Assembly (NCBI GenBank): GCA_004794785.1
Contig: SJOL01000719.1
Location: 1,448,906-1,512,905 of the forward strand
From: Opisthorchis felineus
Lineage: Eukaryota > Platyhelminthes > Trematoda > Opisthorchiida > Opisthorchiidae
Direction: 5' to 3'
DNA: 64,000 nucleotides
Shown: positions 10,845-20,894 of the stretch, one piece after another
Layout of the letters: every line of letters starts with the position of its first letter
How positions within the stretch are numbered: the first letter of the stretch is position 1
The notes under the pieces: model-generated
Seen by the model: the letters and a program-made list of their open reading frames with translations, nothing else
Told to the model about the DNA's origin: nothing
Databases searched by the model: none
Translations under genes and position numbers: made by a program

Positions 10845-10985
10845 CGGTAGCCCTTCGGTGCGCAGATGCCATGCAACTCGGAAACAGGACGACTGAAATA
10901 CCGTCACGTTACCCAAGTCCACAGATTCAACCACAAACCTTCAGGGCAGAAATTTCGAACCTTAACCACTGAGCTGTTGCAAAAG
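10845..10985 (-). mobile_element. tRNA-derived SINE, family T, copy 4 (internally shortened)
   Basis: Same head-to-tail orientation as copy 3, separated by only a few bases. On the minus strand it shows CTCAGTGGTTAAGGTTCG (head) and GGTTGAATCTG in place of the B box, then jumps to ACTTGGGTAACGTGACGG, so part of the body is missing. The end CTTCGGTGCGCAGATGCC (plus strand) is shared with the family body. Confidence 0.7.
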
Positions 10986-11504
10986 GATCAACATTGAAAG
11001 AGCGGTTGAATTTGACAGTCTAACTTGTCTCGACAATCAACTTCGATCATTTTTTTCAAGGTCGACCCTCTCCAAAGTGGATGGATTATGCAATTTGCCG
11101 AACGTGATTGTGCCCTCAGAACTAAGTAACAGTCCCTAAATAGATTTAAGTCAGGTAACCTGGAAGTGATCACACGCAGGTATTGGCTCACATCTACGTT
11201 TGCAGGTTGAGTATGGACAATTACCTGGAAGAACACTCACCAAAATCACATCTTTTTCAACTATGCACAACTTTCAGCTGATTCCAGTTGGCCGAGACGG
11301 TGTTTCTTGCTCAGACTGATGCAAGCGGGCAAGACAAATACTGAACGGGGATTCCGCCTCTATTCTTGAAGTAAGTGGGAGCTCACTGGGACCATCAGCC
11401 CGACGGCGCTTGAGCGATGAAGTGGATTTATACGCTTCCGAAATTCAGACTTGTCAGCTGAATTATTCAACTTGTCGCCTCCAATGGCAAAAACGTGTGC
11501 GCTG

Positions 11505-11670
11505 GTGACAATTTTTCGGTGCACAGCTGCCGTACAACTTGCAAACACGAGGTTTAGGATATTGGCAGGTTGCCCAAGCCGGAACAGGGGCAATCGGAAA
11601 TCTAGAGTTGGGTTGAAACTGCGGATTTCTGGTCAGTGGTTCCGAGGCTCAACCGCTGAGATAGCTTGAC
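11505..11670 (-). mobile_element. tRNA-derived SINE, family T, copy 5
   Basis: Decayed minus-strand copy. The head reads TATCTCAGCGGTTGAG (from about 11665) and the B-box region GTTTCAACCC (near 11615). The body with TTGGGCAACCTGCCAATATC and GCAGCTGTGCACCGAAAA (minus strand) ends near 11505. Confidence 0.72.
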
Positions 11671-12740
11671 CGCAACCACAAGGCGTCCTTCGCTCGGGGA
11701 TGAACTATTTTTGTCAGTCTCTCAGGTCTGTTGGAGCTTGTTGCACAGACGGCTAAAACGTTCGAGAATGCGACAACTTGGCTTCTTTCTTGCACAAGGC
11801 AAGCTCCTTGATCAGAATGAACACATTCTCGTATGAAACTTAGTGGTCCGCCATATGGTGCTGTAGTCCCGGTCACAAGAATGGGCGTCTAGAGGCCTTG
11901 TTTGAGATTCGGTGCTCTGGGGTGACTGATTATCAGTACCAGACGACCCGATTGTTTGTATGATTTCGAAATGTCCCAGCAGGGTTGAATGGGGGTGATT
12001 GTCGTGGGTGGATTAGATAAATGTGCTTCATTTCTGAGCCTGTGTTCCTAAACGATCAGGCTGGAGGGAGACGGTTTGTTTCCACTTCTCACCACCCCCC
12101 ACCCCACCCCCGACAGAGCAAAGAAATGCGGAGTGCAAGACTAGAGTCCGCACAAGTGTACCACAACGAGCGGAGTCAGCGATCATTCCATACCATTAAG
12201 GCTAGCCCGAGTGCACGCAACACCACTTGGCTAAAGAATCCACTGGTATCACATCACTGCAGCGGGCGCTGTCTGAGCCAGTTGTTCAAACGATTTGATT
12301 TGAAGCCAGCGCCTCCAGATGACTCTCCCTACGCTTCGGCTCCCGCATCTCTGGAATGGATGGCTGATACGCAATGAAATGGTGAAGCAGTCGTTAGCGG
12401 ATATGCGCCTTAGTACACCCATTTGGGAAGGAAGACAGTTCACTAAGAACATAGGCGCACGCCTTCTAATGTTGCTGAATAACTACTCCAAACCGGAAAT
12501 CGGTTTAAAGATATCTTCAGAGTGATTCCATTATTTGCATAGCAAGCACCCCCAAGAAACCATGGGTCTACATGATGAGGACCGAAATTCTTCGTTGGCT
12601 AAATTATCCAGCACCATCTGAGATATCGTTAGTCAGTGGAATCACTGTGCACCACCACTGTTCTTCACGCAATACCCGTCACCCACCAACGACGCGTTAC
12701 ATGCTTGCAGACGCGCTCCGCACTATGTAGGTTGCTTTTT
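11671..12740. other. No recognisable feature
   Basis: Contains a C-rich stretch near 12100-12115. The longest open frame, 118 codons at 12021-12377, has low-information composition and no domain. Confidence 0.45.
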
Positions 12741-12792
12741 TTTCTACGGCAGCGAAGATGTCATGCTGTCGATGATGATGATGATGAGGCTG
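12741..12792 (+). mobile_element. RTE-B 3' terminal tail only
   Basis: CGGCAGCGAAGATGTCATGC followed by TGTCGATGATGATGATGATG is the last 45-50 bp of the RTE-B 3' UTR plus its (GAT)n tail. No upstream RTE-B sequence is present, so this is an extremely 5'-truncated insertion, a normal product of target-primed reverse transcription. Confidence 0.75.
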
Positions 12793-15700
12793 CTTTTTCC
12801 ATACGCCTATTTAACGAAATAATTCCCATCACAGTCATGAGCTGTTGTTCGTCATCTGAAGTTGCCCAAAGGCTTAGTTTATAAGGTGCTTTTAACAGCT
12901 GCCTTATTGGGCGCGTTAAGTCGGTAAATCTGGGGACCATCATTTAACCGAGTCGGCATTGTTACGTCATTGTGTCTGTGCATAAAAGTGATTTCCATGC
13001 TGTTCAGTCCATGAGAGGACTGTACACTTTGGAAGCGCCAAAGATTTACGCATCGCACCGGGACGCGCTGCATGTAAATGTGCTTGAAAACGTAAATACT
13101 AGTGTTTTAGGAAGATAAGTGGGATACTCCTACTGTAAATGAGAAAAATGAAATATTTAGGGATTCAGATAGCTGGAGGTGGGGACTAAGTATAGGACGA
13201 ATGCATATAATATGGCCTGTCAAATTTCAAGAAGAATCCAGCAGGCACAGAAGACCTACCGGTAGTCCTCGTAAACTTCATCTTTCCGTAGACATGTGGA
13301 AGGATGCTCTTCCAAGTGCGACATAATCCAAGTATAGGCCTGGCTCTGTTCGACTTGGTTGGATAAATGAAGGGACGAAGATCCACCCGGAGAAAACAGG
13401 CCGACTCCGAGAGTACTAAGCTCAAAGCCATGTCCGGGGAGATCCGTGTCTTCTGGATGGAGGGTGAGAGCCGAACCGATAAAGGAATGTTGTCCACCGT
13501 TGTTGTCAATGGGTAGAAGTAAACAAAATAAAAGTTTCTCTATGTCCTTCAGAGAGGCCACCTCTTGAACCAGATTATCGACTCTAGCACGCGCATCGGG
13601 ACTGAAGCGATATTTTATGGAATCAGGAACCTACTTAAGCGATGCCGAAAGGGTTGCACGCAAATAATCAGACCCGTTCCGATTGGAACAAACATCATTC
13701 TCACCAGGCTTCAACATTAGAAATGCAAAACTGTCGTAAATCAGTGACATATATCCATATCGTTTAAGAAATTCGCCGGAAAACCCCCGAAGGGAAAGCG
13801 AAACGTTGGGACAGCGGTTAGTCAATTAACGAGCGCCTGTGCACTAGATTTCCAATTATAAGCGTTTAAACAAATTCAAGAGCTTTAATGGATCCAGGGG
13901 TTTCTTGCGAATATAGAAAAGTCGTACGCCTCAGCAGATGTGGAATTGTGTAATCCTGTGTATTCTGCACCCTGGTTGGTTCGTCTGTAAGATATGGTGG
14001 CTGCTGTACAGTGTGTGAGTAGCAATGAGGCGTACTGCTAATTCTAGAGTCACCTTTTTCACAGTTTTCCGAGAAATTCTTCCCCCAGAAATAAAATTCC
14101 CAGAAATTAGTTAATGGCGAAATTTATTTTACTGGAGAATTCGGTTTCAAGCCGAAAAATTACAATCTCCACCATATGGGAAAATTCTGCACAGATGCAA
14201 ACGATGCAGGCAGGCTTGTCCTACCAGCTTCAGGTTCAGTCAATCGTGCCACAGATATCCAAGATCAACACAAGTGCCAACTTCTATGTTGAATGCTCTG
14301 ATACAGTAAAAACTTGGTGAAAAGCCCTATGGTGCATTGCTTGCAACTTATTAAACCATTTAGTTTGTCCAACTTTTAGTCAATACTTGCATTCTCAGAG
14401 GGTCAGCAATGTTGGTGAGCGGCTGCAGTACATAGTACATGCTGTCCCAGTTTATTACCGAAAGGAGATTTGCTAGCATTATTGAGTCAACGATCCGATG
14501 AACTGACGAATCGCTTCTTTTGAGCGGATCCGCTATCCTATATTCATATGCCGCAGAACATCGATGGATAGGAAATAGCACTCACCTATCTTCCGGAGAT
14601 GCTGATGCCGAAGATGTCACAGGGAATGGGGGACGATTCGGGTACGGTGTTGAACACTGGCGATTTAGCTGCGGGGTCATGACATGAGAACGCCGAACAC
14701 AGAAAGGGGAAAAGCAAAAGATTACAAACTATTGTTAGAGAGAAGCACCGAGGTGGCAAGCACTGTGGACGCTTGGTCCATTGTTCACACCAAGAGTCTC
14801 TCCAGTTGATTAGTCCACCGGGCCGAGCATGAGTGGAGCAACCAGAAGTGGCTTCTCTCAAGGGCAACTTCTGTGGTATGTGAGAATCTATCGAACTGAT
14901 GATATGACGATGGTATGTGTTCTTGAAGGTGTGGTGTTTTGTACCTTTCTTTTGCTTTCATTATAACGTTACGTATTTCACCAATTTCATAAACGATTTT
15001 TGTTTGAATACGCAAAACCACAAAAACGCGCAGTTGTAAAAAAATTACATACAATACAGGCGTGGTCGCATTCTCCGATTTTCCCTTCTCATTTCACTCG
15101 CGCTTACAGCGGTTATTCGCGAGCTTCATGTGCTAACTCTGGTATCAAAACATTTCAGACTGTCTTCGGAGTTTATTGTATATGAGAGCTTTCCGAAAAA
15201 GAAGACCCCTGGACATCCACGACCGGATTATTATTTATTCACTGGCCTGGGCCAACGACGAACTATTTTAAAAAGAACAATTCTTAGTGAGTCTGTTCCA
15301 TTCGACCCTTTTTATTATTGTGTACTCAATTCAGAGTAATTATATTTATTTCTTTGCCACACGCTTCCTAAAGTAGCTTTCTTTTGGGTACTCAGACCAC
15401 TACAAAGGCAGTCACCTACAAACTACTTGATCCCCGGGGTGCCAGGGGTTATTGCTGGATCTCGAATGGTTATTAGCAGACGCTCGGACCACTGTGTGGT
15501 GCACTGAGAAGTGTCGTAGAGACTTAAAATCTTTCCTTAAATTCATTGGCCGAATTTAAAATGCACTCGGTTAAAAGGCACACAGTGATGTATACCTTAC
15601 GAACCCTTGCGGGAAGACCAAGCGTGGTAACAAGCTGTGGTCATGCTACCCAAATAGCTCACGTCTCACAAGGACTTCCTCGTGATGCTCAAGGATTTTC

Positions 15701-16689
15701 CGTTAGTTCGAAAGAAAGATACCAAGAGGCCTGGTGCTGTGGGGTCAGAGGAATAGGTGGGGCTCTGGTTATAGCGTATGCCAATGGTCACGGTCCACAC
15801 AATAAGCAGACTGGATTGGTAACCTTGGTATCTGGAACCAAGTAAGGTATCTTTGGTTTTTCTGAAACAGGGCTCGGGAGGTTAGTTGAGTCTCCGAATT
15901 ATCCTTGCCTGCATACTTGTTGCTCCGATGCGATCACCACCATTGCAAAGGAGGTGGCGTCGCCCAATACTACTAGACATGCCTGAGTTGCCGTTTGTTC
16001 AGTCCTCCGTCCGATTACCGGTCGCTTCTAATACTTCCCCGGCTACATTAAACTCCCAGGAGGGTGTTGCTGTGAGCACAATTGTACTCTACCGCGGCCC
16101 ACGAGTCAGGAAAGCATACTGGTTTACAAAGCTCAAGCAGGGTGCGAAAATCTGTACTTCAAAGTCATCGAGCAATAATTGTGCCAGGCATTGACTGGAC
16201 CTCCGATACCTGGGAGGGGGGTAATTGTATAGTCTAAAAACCCCTTCTTGAAGTGTTCGATGACTCCTGACTGATAAAACACATTCATGAATCTTCTTAA
16301 ACGGTAGGACGTCGAGGACCAATCTGCCTCTATCTCCTCTTCATTGGCTCATTCAAGAGTACCTCGCTGATCCAGGTGACCGAGGATTTACGCGTCAGTG
16401 ACCACCTGTGTTCTTCGTGTAACTAGTAATGTACGAATTACACCAATGCGCACCGAAGGGCCTTTCTTTGCCTTTTATAGGCCGATGTCTTGACAGGTTA
16501 GAACCTCTAATAAACGACCTCAAGTACTTGCGAAGTGTTCCCAGAAGGCGAATAATTACACGATGCCTCTATCGTCCATTACTTTGGCATTTGAAATTCC
16601 CCACGTTTCTTGTGCCTATTTGTAACCCCCGCTCCAGTTTTGTGTTTAGTAAGTCTATATGAACTGACGTTTGTTCGTCCTTACCACTT
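12793..16689. other. No recognisable feature (about 3.9 kb)
   Basis: Open frames reach about 107 codons but show no conserved motif, no coding-like run and no splice-framed exon that I can defend. No shared repeat was noticed. AT-rich patches near 14.9-15.3 kb. Confidence 0.45.
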
Positions 16690-18060
16690 CACCCATTTGG
16701 CCTTGAGGTCATCTAGCCATTTGTGGCCGACCTTACGCACGTGTGACTTTCTCACGTGGGAGCTTGTTTCGTACTTGGTTCGTACTTTTGCAGTCCAAGT
16801 GGACCATTTGTTGTTGACGAGTATCTACTGTCGAGGTTTGTACATTTTGTGAATTGATGTCTTATGTTAATAGTACCGTATAGAAACCCAGCTCTGACTT
16901 TGTTTTGCGTTCCAGGAGGTTTTGGTATTACGCATCACTCGAAGATACCGTTTGCTCGTCACAATGCCAGTGACTTGTTCTTCCAAAACTAGCACCCAAG
17001 ACCATTCCCGGATTGCAGTGGCTAGACTTCCATCCAAAACGCCAACCTGATGCATGAAAAAGTACATGGCCAAACACTAACCATGTCTGCTGCAAACACT
17101 TCGACAGCTCACGACCGGTTTCACACCTCTTCGGGCTCATCGTATGAGCGCAGGCTACACGTTCCTGTCAACACTGCGTTCAACTTGACTCCAGATTGGG
17201 CGCAGTTTGTGGAGTACGCTACCTCGCACGCCAATTTGGTTTTAAACGGAGTCCGGAACAACGATGATTATAAAGGAGAGACTGGGATAGAATTTGTTCA
17301 GTTCTGGCGTTTATCCAACCTTCGTGCAAATAGTTGTACTTGGCCAAAAGTGTGGCAAGTTTACCGGTCCACAGGAGACTACGGTGACCACCTACTGTAT
17401 AACCACCTTTATGAAAACAAGCGCCGACACTACGAAGCCACTTTTACGTTGCGGAAGAATATAAAACTGAGGACGGCTCACGTTTATGCAGCCTGACTCT
17501 ATCTGTGTCAAACTCCTCGTCAAACCCGGATCCAGCTTCCACGGAAATGCGTATCCCCTGTCCGATTGCGGCAACCTTGACGACCGTTACGGGGCTGTCC
17601 AGAAACCGAAGTATGTCAGTGCAATGATGGCATGGCACTGCCGTACCCAATCTTATGACACTCCCGTAACTACTTTCTTCAGAATCTCGACCGCAGCCTC
17701 TCGCCCACTCGATCCTGTAATCGCAACCACAAACAAATTTTTCACCTGGGGCTCCAACCGCCTCGTTCCAAACCGCTGAACATATCGTTCGGATTTAGCC
17801 AACTTAGTTTCCTGCTGCAATTTCGGTTTGCCCCTTCCACAAGTTCAATTTCATGTACGGTGTTTGATTGGCCCTATGTATTTGCACCATGTCCCCATCA
17901 AAACCACCCTTTACACCTGACCTCCCTACAACAGTGACACCAATGAGTCTACCCAGTTTCAACTTAAACAACACGTTTGAGACAAAACTTTCCATTAGTC
18001 TCCAGATCGAATTCTTCAACCTCCATCTCCATTTTTCCATTTGGTAAACTTAGCCACTTA
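16690..18060 (+). repeat. Unnamed diverged repeat G, copy 1
   Basis: Blocks in this segment recur in the same order and orientation at 25095-26065. The clearest is GTTACGGGG followed by CAGAAACCGAAGTAT and a GGCACTGC end (17586-17641 versus 25715-25772). Others are an ACAAACAAA-TTTTTCACCTG block (17731-17750 versus 25858-25877) and GAGGTTTGTAC with a later TAGTACCG (16832-16878 versus 25269-25310). The unit is C/T-rich on this strand, has no coding frame and could not be assigned to a known class. The limits are approximate. An HHR-I copy at 17077 interrupts it and appears absent from copy 2. Confidence 0.55.
17077..17175 (-). ncRNA. Hammerhead-ribozyme-like module HHR-I, decayed copy
   Basis: On the plus strand this reads CTTCGACAGCTCACGACCGG, TTTCACACC and GGGCTCATCG, the complement of the HHR-I core. 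On the minus strand GAAAC (17122-17118) and the GTC site survive, but CTGATGAG is changed to ACGATGAG and stem II pairs poorly. It is followed by the family's ACGCCAATTTGGTTTTAAACG box near 17230. Presumably inactive. Confidence 0.5.
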
Positions 18061-18305
18061 CTCGACCGCCCAAGGTCACTCATGGCCTGCAACGGTTTTC
18101 AGTTTTAGTTCAGGTCAGTAGGCCTCAGCTGTGAACTAGTCGTACCTCATGCCCATTGTCCTCGTTTTTTGGTTCCCACAACTGTGGTGACTTTTCACGT
18201 AATAAGCATGCCTGTTGTGTTGTTACTTGCCGCGTTCGGGTTGTAACGACCGGATCACGCCTCAGTCAGCATGCTCCCTACAAGTTACTATTAGTATTAT
18301 TATTA

Positions 18306-18456
18306 CCCACTGTTCGTGACACTGTCCCCTTTCCGAGTAATCCCCTGTACCCACAAACCCCGCCAGTCATTTTTTATTCTGACTGTAACATTATGATCAT
18401 GCCTGACGGCATGCCACCCACCAGTTGGGAATATACATTATTATTATTATTATTAT
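18306..18456 (+). mobile_element. CR1-like retroposon 3' end with (ATT)n tail, copy 1
   Basis: A block from CCCACTGTT through CCCACAAACCCCGCCAGTCA, ATTCTGACTGTAACATTATG and GGGAATATAC ends in (TTA)n at 18438-18456. The whole block recurs inverted at 20742-20894. A perfect 6-bp hairpin CATGCC-TGAC-GGCATG lies at 18398-18413, about 25 bp before the tail. A 3' hairpin followed by a short simple repeat is a hallmark of CR1-type LINEs; with no coding part visible, the class is an inference. Confidence 0.7.
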
Positions 18457-18966
18457 ATGTGAATTGCCTTGCCGAATATTTTGCTCCAATTTTATAGGGG
18501 GTATGGATTTAGCATGCGGGGTGTTTCTTCTGATTCTGTGGATGATTTCACTCCACAATTCATACGAAAAGGCACCTTGGCTGGCGAGTATACGACCATG
18601 ATCAAGATACTGTACAACGGTAGCGGTAATCATAGACCTACTGGCTGTTCAACGGTATTGCCAAACACATGAAGAAGGTGGATGAAACCTGTGGCCCGAC
18701 CACATAAATTCAGAAGTATGCTTTGTGATACCCGGCGTGAATTGCTGATATCGATTGCTTGCTTCTGGAGGCTCTGGATAAGCGGATTCGAGCCCGTAGA
18801 TGAGGTGTTTATGTAGATGCTTTTATAAGCGATTTTAGTAAAGCATTCGGTCGAATAAATTACCGCTTCTCGATTCCAGTGCTTTTTGGGTACAACAGTT
18901 TGGCCGTTTTTGTCACCTGGATGGTGAATTTTTTCAAAAGCCGGGATTTTAATGATAAGATAAATG

Positions 18967-19070
18967 GTTGGTTGTTGGCCTGTTCGCCGAGCTTGGCAGT
19001 TGGATTGCAAACGTTTCATCACCAATCGAGGTGACATTGTCAGTGCGGGGTTGAGTGGGTCAACCCCGTG
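18967..19070 (-). ncRNA. Hammerhead-like module HHR-II, decayed copy
   Basis: The minus strand reads GCACTGACAATGTCACCTCG, then ATTGGTGATGAAACGTTTGC. Compared with the copy at 33001, CTGATGA has become CTGACAA, the stem II halves TCACC and GGTGA still pair, GAAACG and TTTGCAA are kept, and the GTC site is ATCC. The flank CAACTGCCAAGCTCGGCGAA is shared with the other copy. Self-cleavage is unlikely. Confidence 0.55.
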
Positions 19071-20741
19071 CACCAAACTTGATACAGTAGGTTATGATTC
19101 GTAGCATTGAGGAGTTGTTTTACGTGCTGGACAGCCAACACCGTGTACATTCATTCCGGCCGTCATGCGCCGTCGTTCTTTCCCGGGTCTAAAACGGGAA
19201 ATCTGCTACCGGGGGATGTGCCGCTGCCAGCCACTTGGATCTGATTCAAACTATGCAACCTCAAGTGCGTTGACAAACGTTTAGGCTAGGATAGTTTCAC
19301 CATTTTGTACAGGCGGGTGCGTCTGGATCTGACTTTTACTTCATGGACTGACTGTCTCAAGCTACACCCCGAGCTATAAATTTTCCTGTCCCAACAAATA
19401 CGATTCACTCTGGAAAACTCCACCAGAAATTGAAAGAGCCAAGCTGCGACACACCATCTATTTCGCCGCATAGGCTGTGGGTGAACATACGGAGTGCATT
19501 ACCGGAAAACGTAGTTCCGTCAATCTTGGTCACTGGATTCAAAACCACAGGACAAGCCTATCTGAGGAAATTCAACCATCTGGAGCTGCGGGCCAAAATC
19601 TTGAGCACTCAATAACTCCAGGCCCAAACATAAAGTGACACAAGCTAAACCTCCCGCGTTTACGAACCTGAACATTAAATGGCGAGCTTCTTACTGGTAC
19701 ACAAAGCTTTGGAATACGCTCAAGTTATATCGGAAGGTGCAGAAAGCCAATAGACAGGTTGAGATGCCGTTGTTGTCTGTTGGCGGAGGATAGCCTGGGT
19801 AAGCAAGGTTGAATGAACAAAAGAGGGGTTCTCAGTATCCTCCTTGTTCACTCCCTAATTTACATTTTTCTTTGTTATTTACGCTTCATTTTTTCTCTCC
19901 TTTCTTTTCACGCACTTTACGCTTGTCATTTTCTCAAATTTTCGTGAAAGTTCACTAGAAAACAAATAATAAGGATAAAGTAGCTGGCAAATAGAGGTGG
20001 CTATTTAAACCGGAAAAGTTGCTGCGCTGGTGGACAACGAGTTTTACAGCGTGAGTTCTTCGGCCGAAGCGAGTGTCTTGGAGACTACATATTTTCTGTG
20101 GTATGGATGTACCGTTGGAGTTGTGCATCTGGCATTTGGCTTGATATGCCAGTATCTTGTCGAAATTACTCCGGCGGGTAAAAAAACTAAATGTCGAGTC
20201 CAAGTGAAGGATAAGAAGGCTTGGCAAAATTTCAGGAGTGTTCGTCTTTAACGGACAGTGAGAGGATGACGGAGGCGGTTTATGCGCGATTGATTTTGTA
20301 CGTTATGGCTCGACCGAGTAGTTTGGGGAGTTCAGGGCTTTGTGAATCAGTGGAAGATTACTCGGTCCTCGGTGTCATACGTTAAACCGGCTGGGGCTCA
20401 CCGGTCCGTATTCGTACCATTGACACCAGACCACTGAAGTGCTCGGTGGCCCTACGTTAAACTGAATCCCCGAAACGCCTTTTTGTATAAACGGTGGCAG
20501 GCTTTGATTGGCTCTGAGAGCTGACGGTGCCAGATTAACTCTCTTGGAAACTTGGTTTTAGTGAGGTCCGGGTATCCCCCACTGAATCTAAGCTTTTGTG
20601 CGCTTGCCCGGTCATCAGTTTGGTTTGGGTGCGAGGTTAAAGATGTTTGGAGACATACCTCTCCAGACGTCGATCCTTAGACGCACACCCAGAAGTTCCC
20701 TGAAACAATGTTTTTAACTAAGGAAAACTTTGCACTGCAGA
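19071..20741. other. No recognisable feature
   Basis: Short frames only. A weak local duplication around TACGTTAAAC occurs at 20380 and 20451. Nothing else was identified. Confidence 0.45.
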
Positions 20742-20894
20742 TTATAATGATAATAATAATGTTTATTCCCAACGGGTTGGTGGCATACCGTCATGCATGA
20801 TCATAATGTTACAGTCAGAATAAAAGCATGACTGGCGGGGTTTGTGGGTACAAGGGTTTGCGCGGAAAAAAAACAGCGTCAGAAACAGTGGGCA
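20742..20894 (-). mobile_element. CR1-like retroposon 3' end with (ATT)n tail, copy 2
   Basis: Inverted copy of 18306-18456. On the minus strand CCCACTGTTTCTGACG, CCCACAAACCCCGCCAGTCA, ATTCTGACTGTAACATTATG and TTGGGAATAAACATTATTAT run into an imperfect (ATT)n tail at 20760-20744. The hairpin seen in copy 1 is partly disrupted here. Confidence 0.72.

Noticed and set aside
12095..12118. G-quadruplex or i-motif in the C-rich run
   Set aside because: Only three usable C-runs separated by loops; four are needed.
17050..17496. Open frame of 148 codons, plus strand
   Set aside because: It overlaps the antisense side of an HHR-I module and repeat G. The residues encoded over the module are just its translation, and no domain is present.
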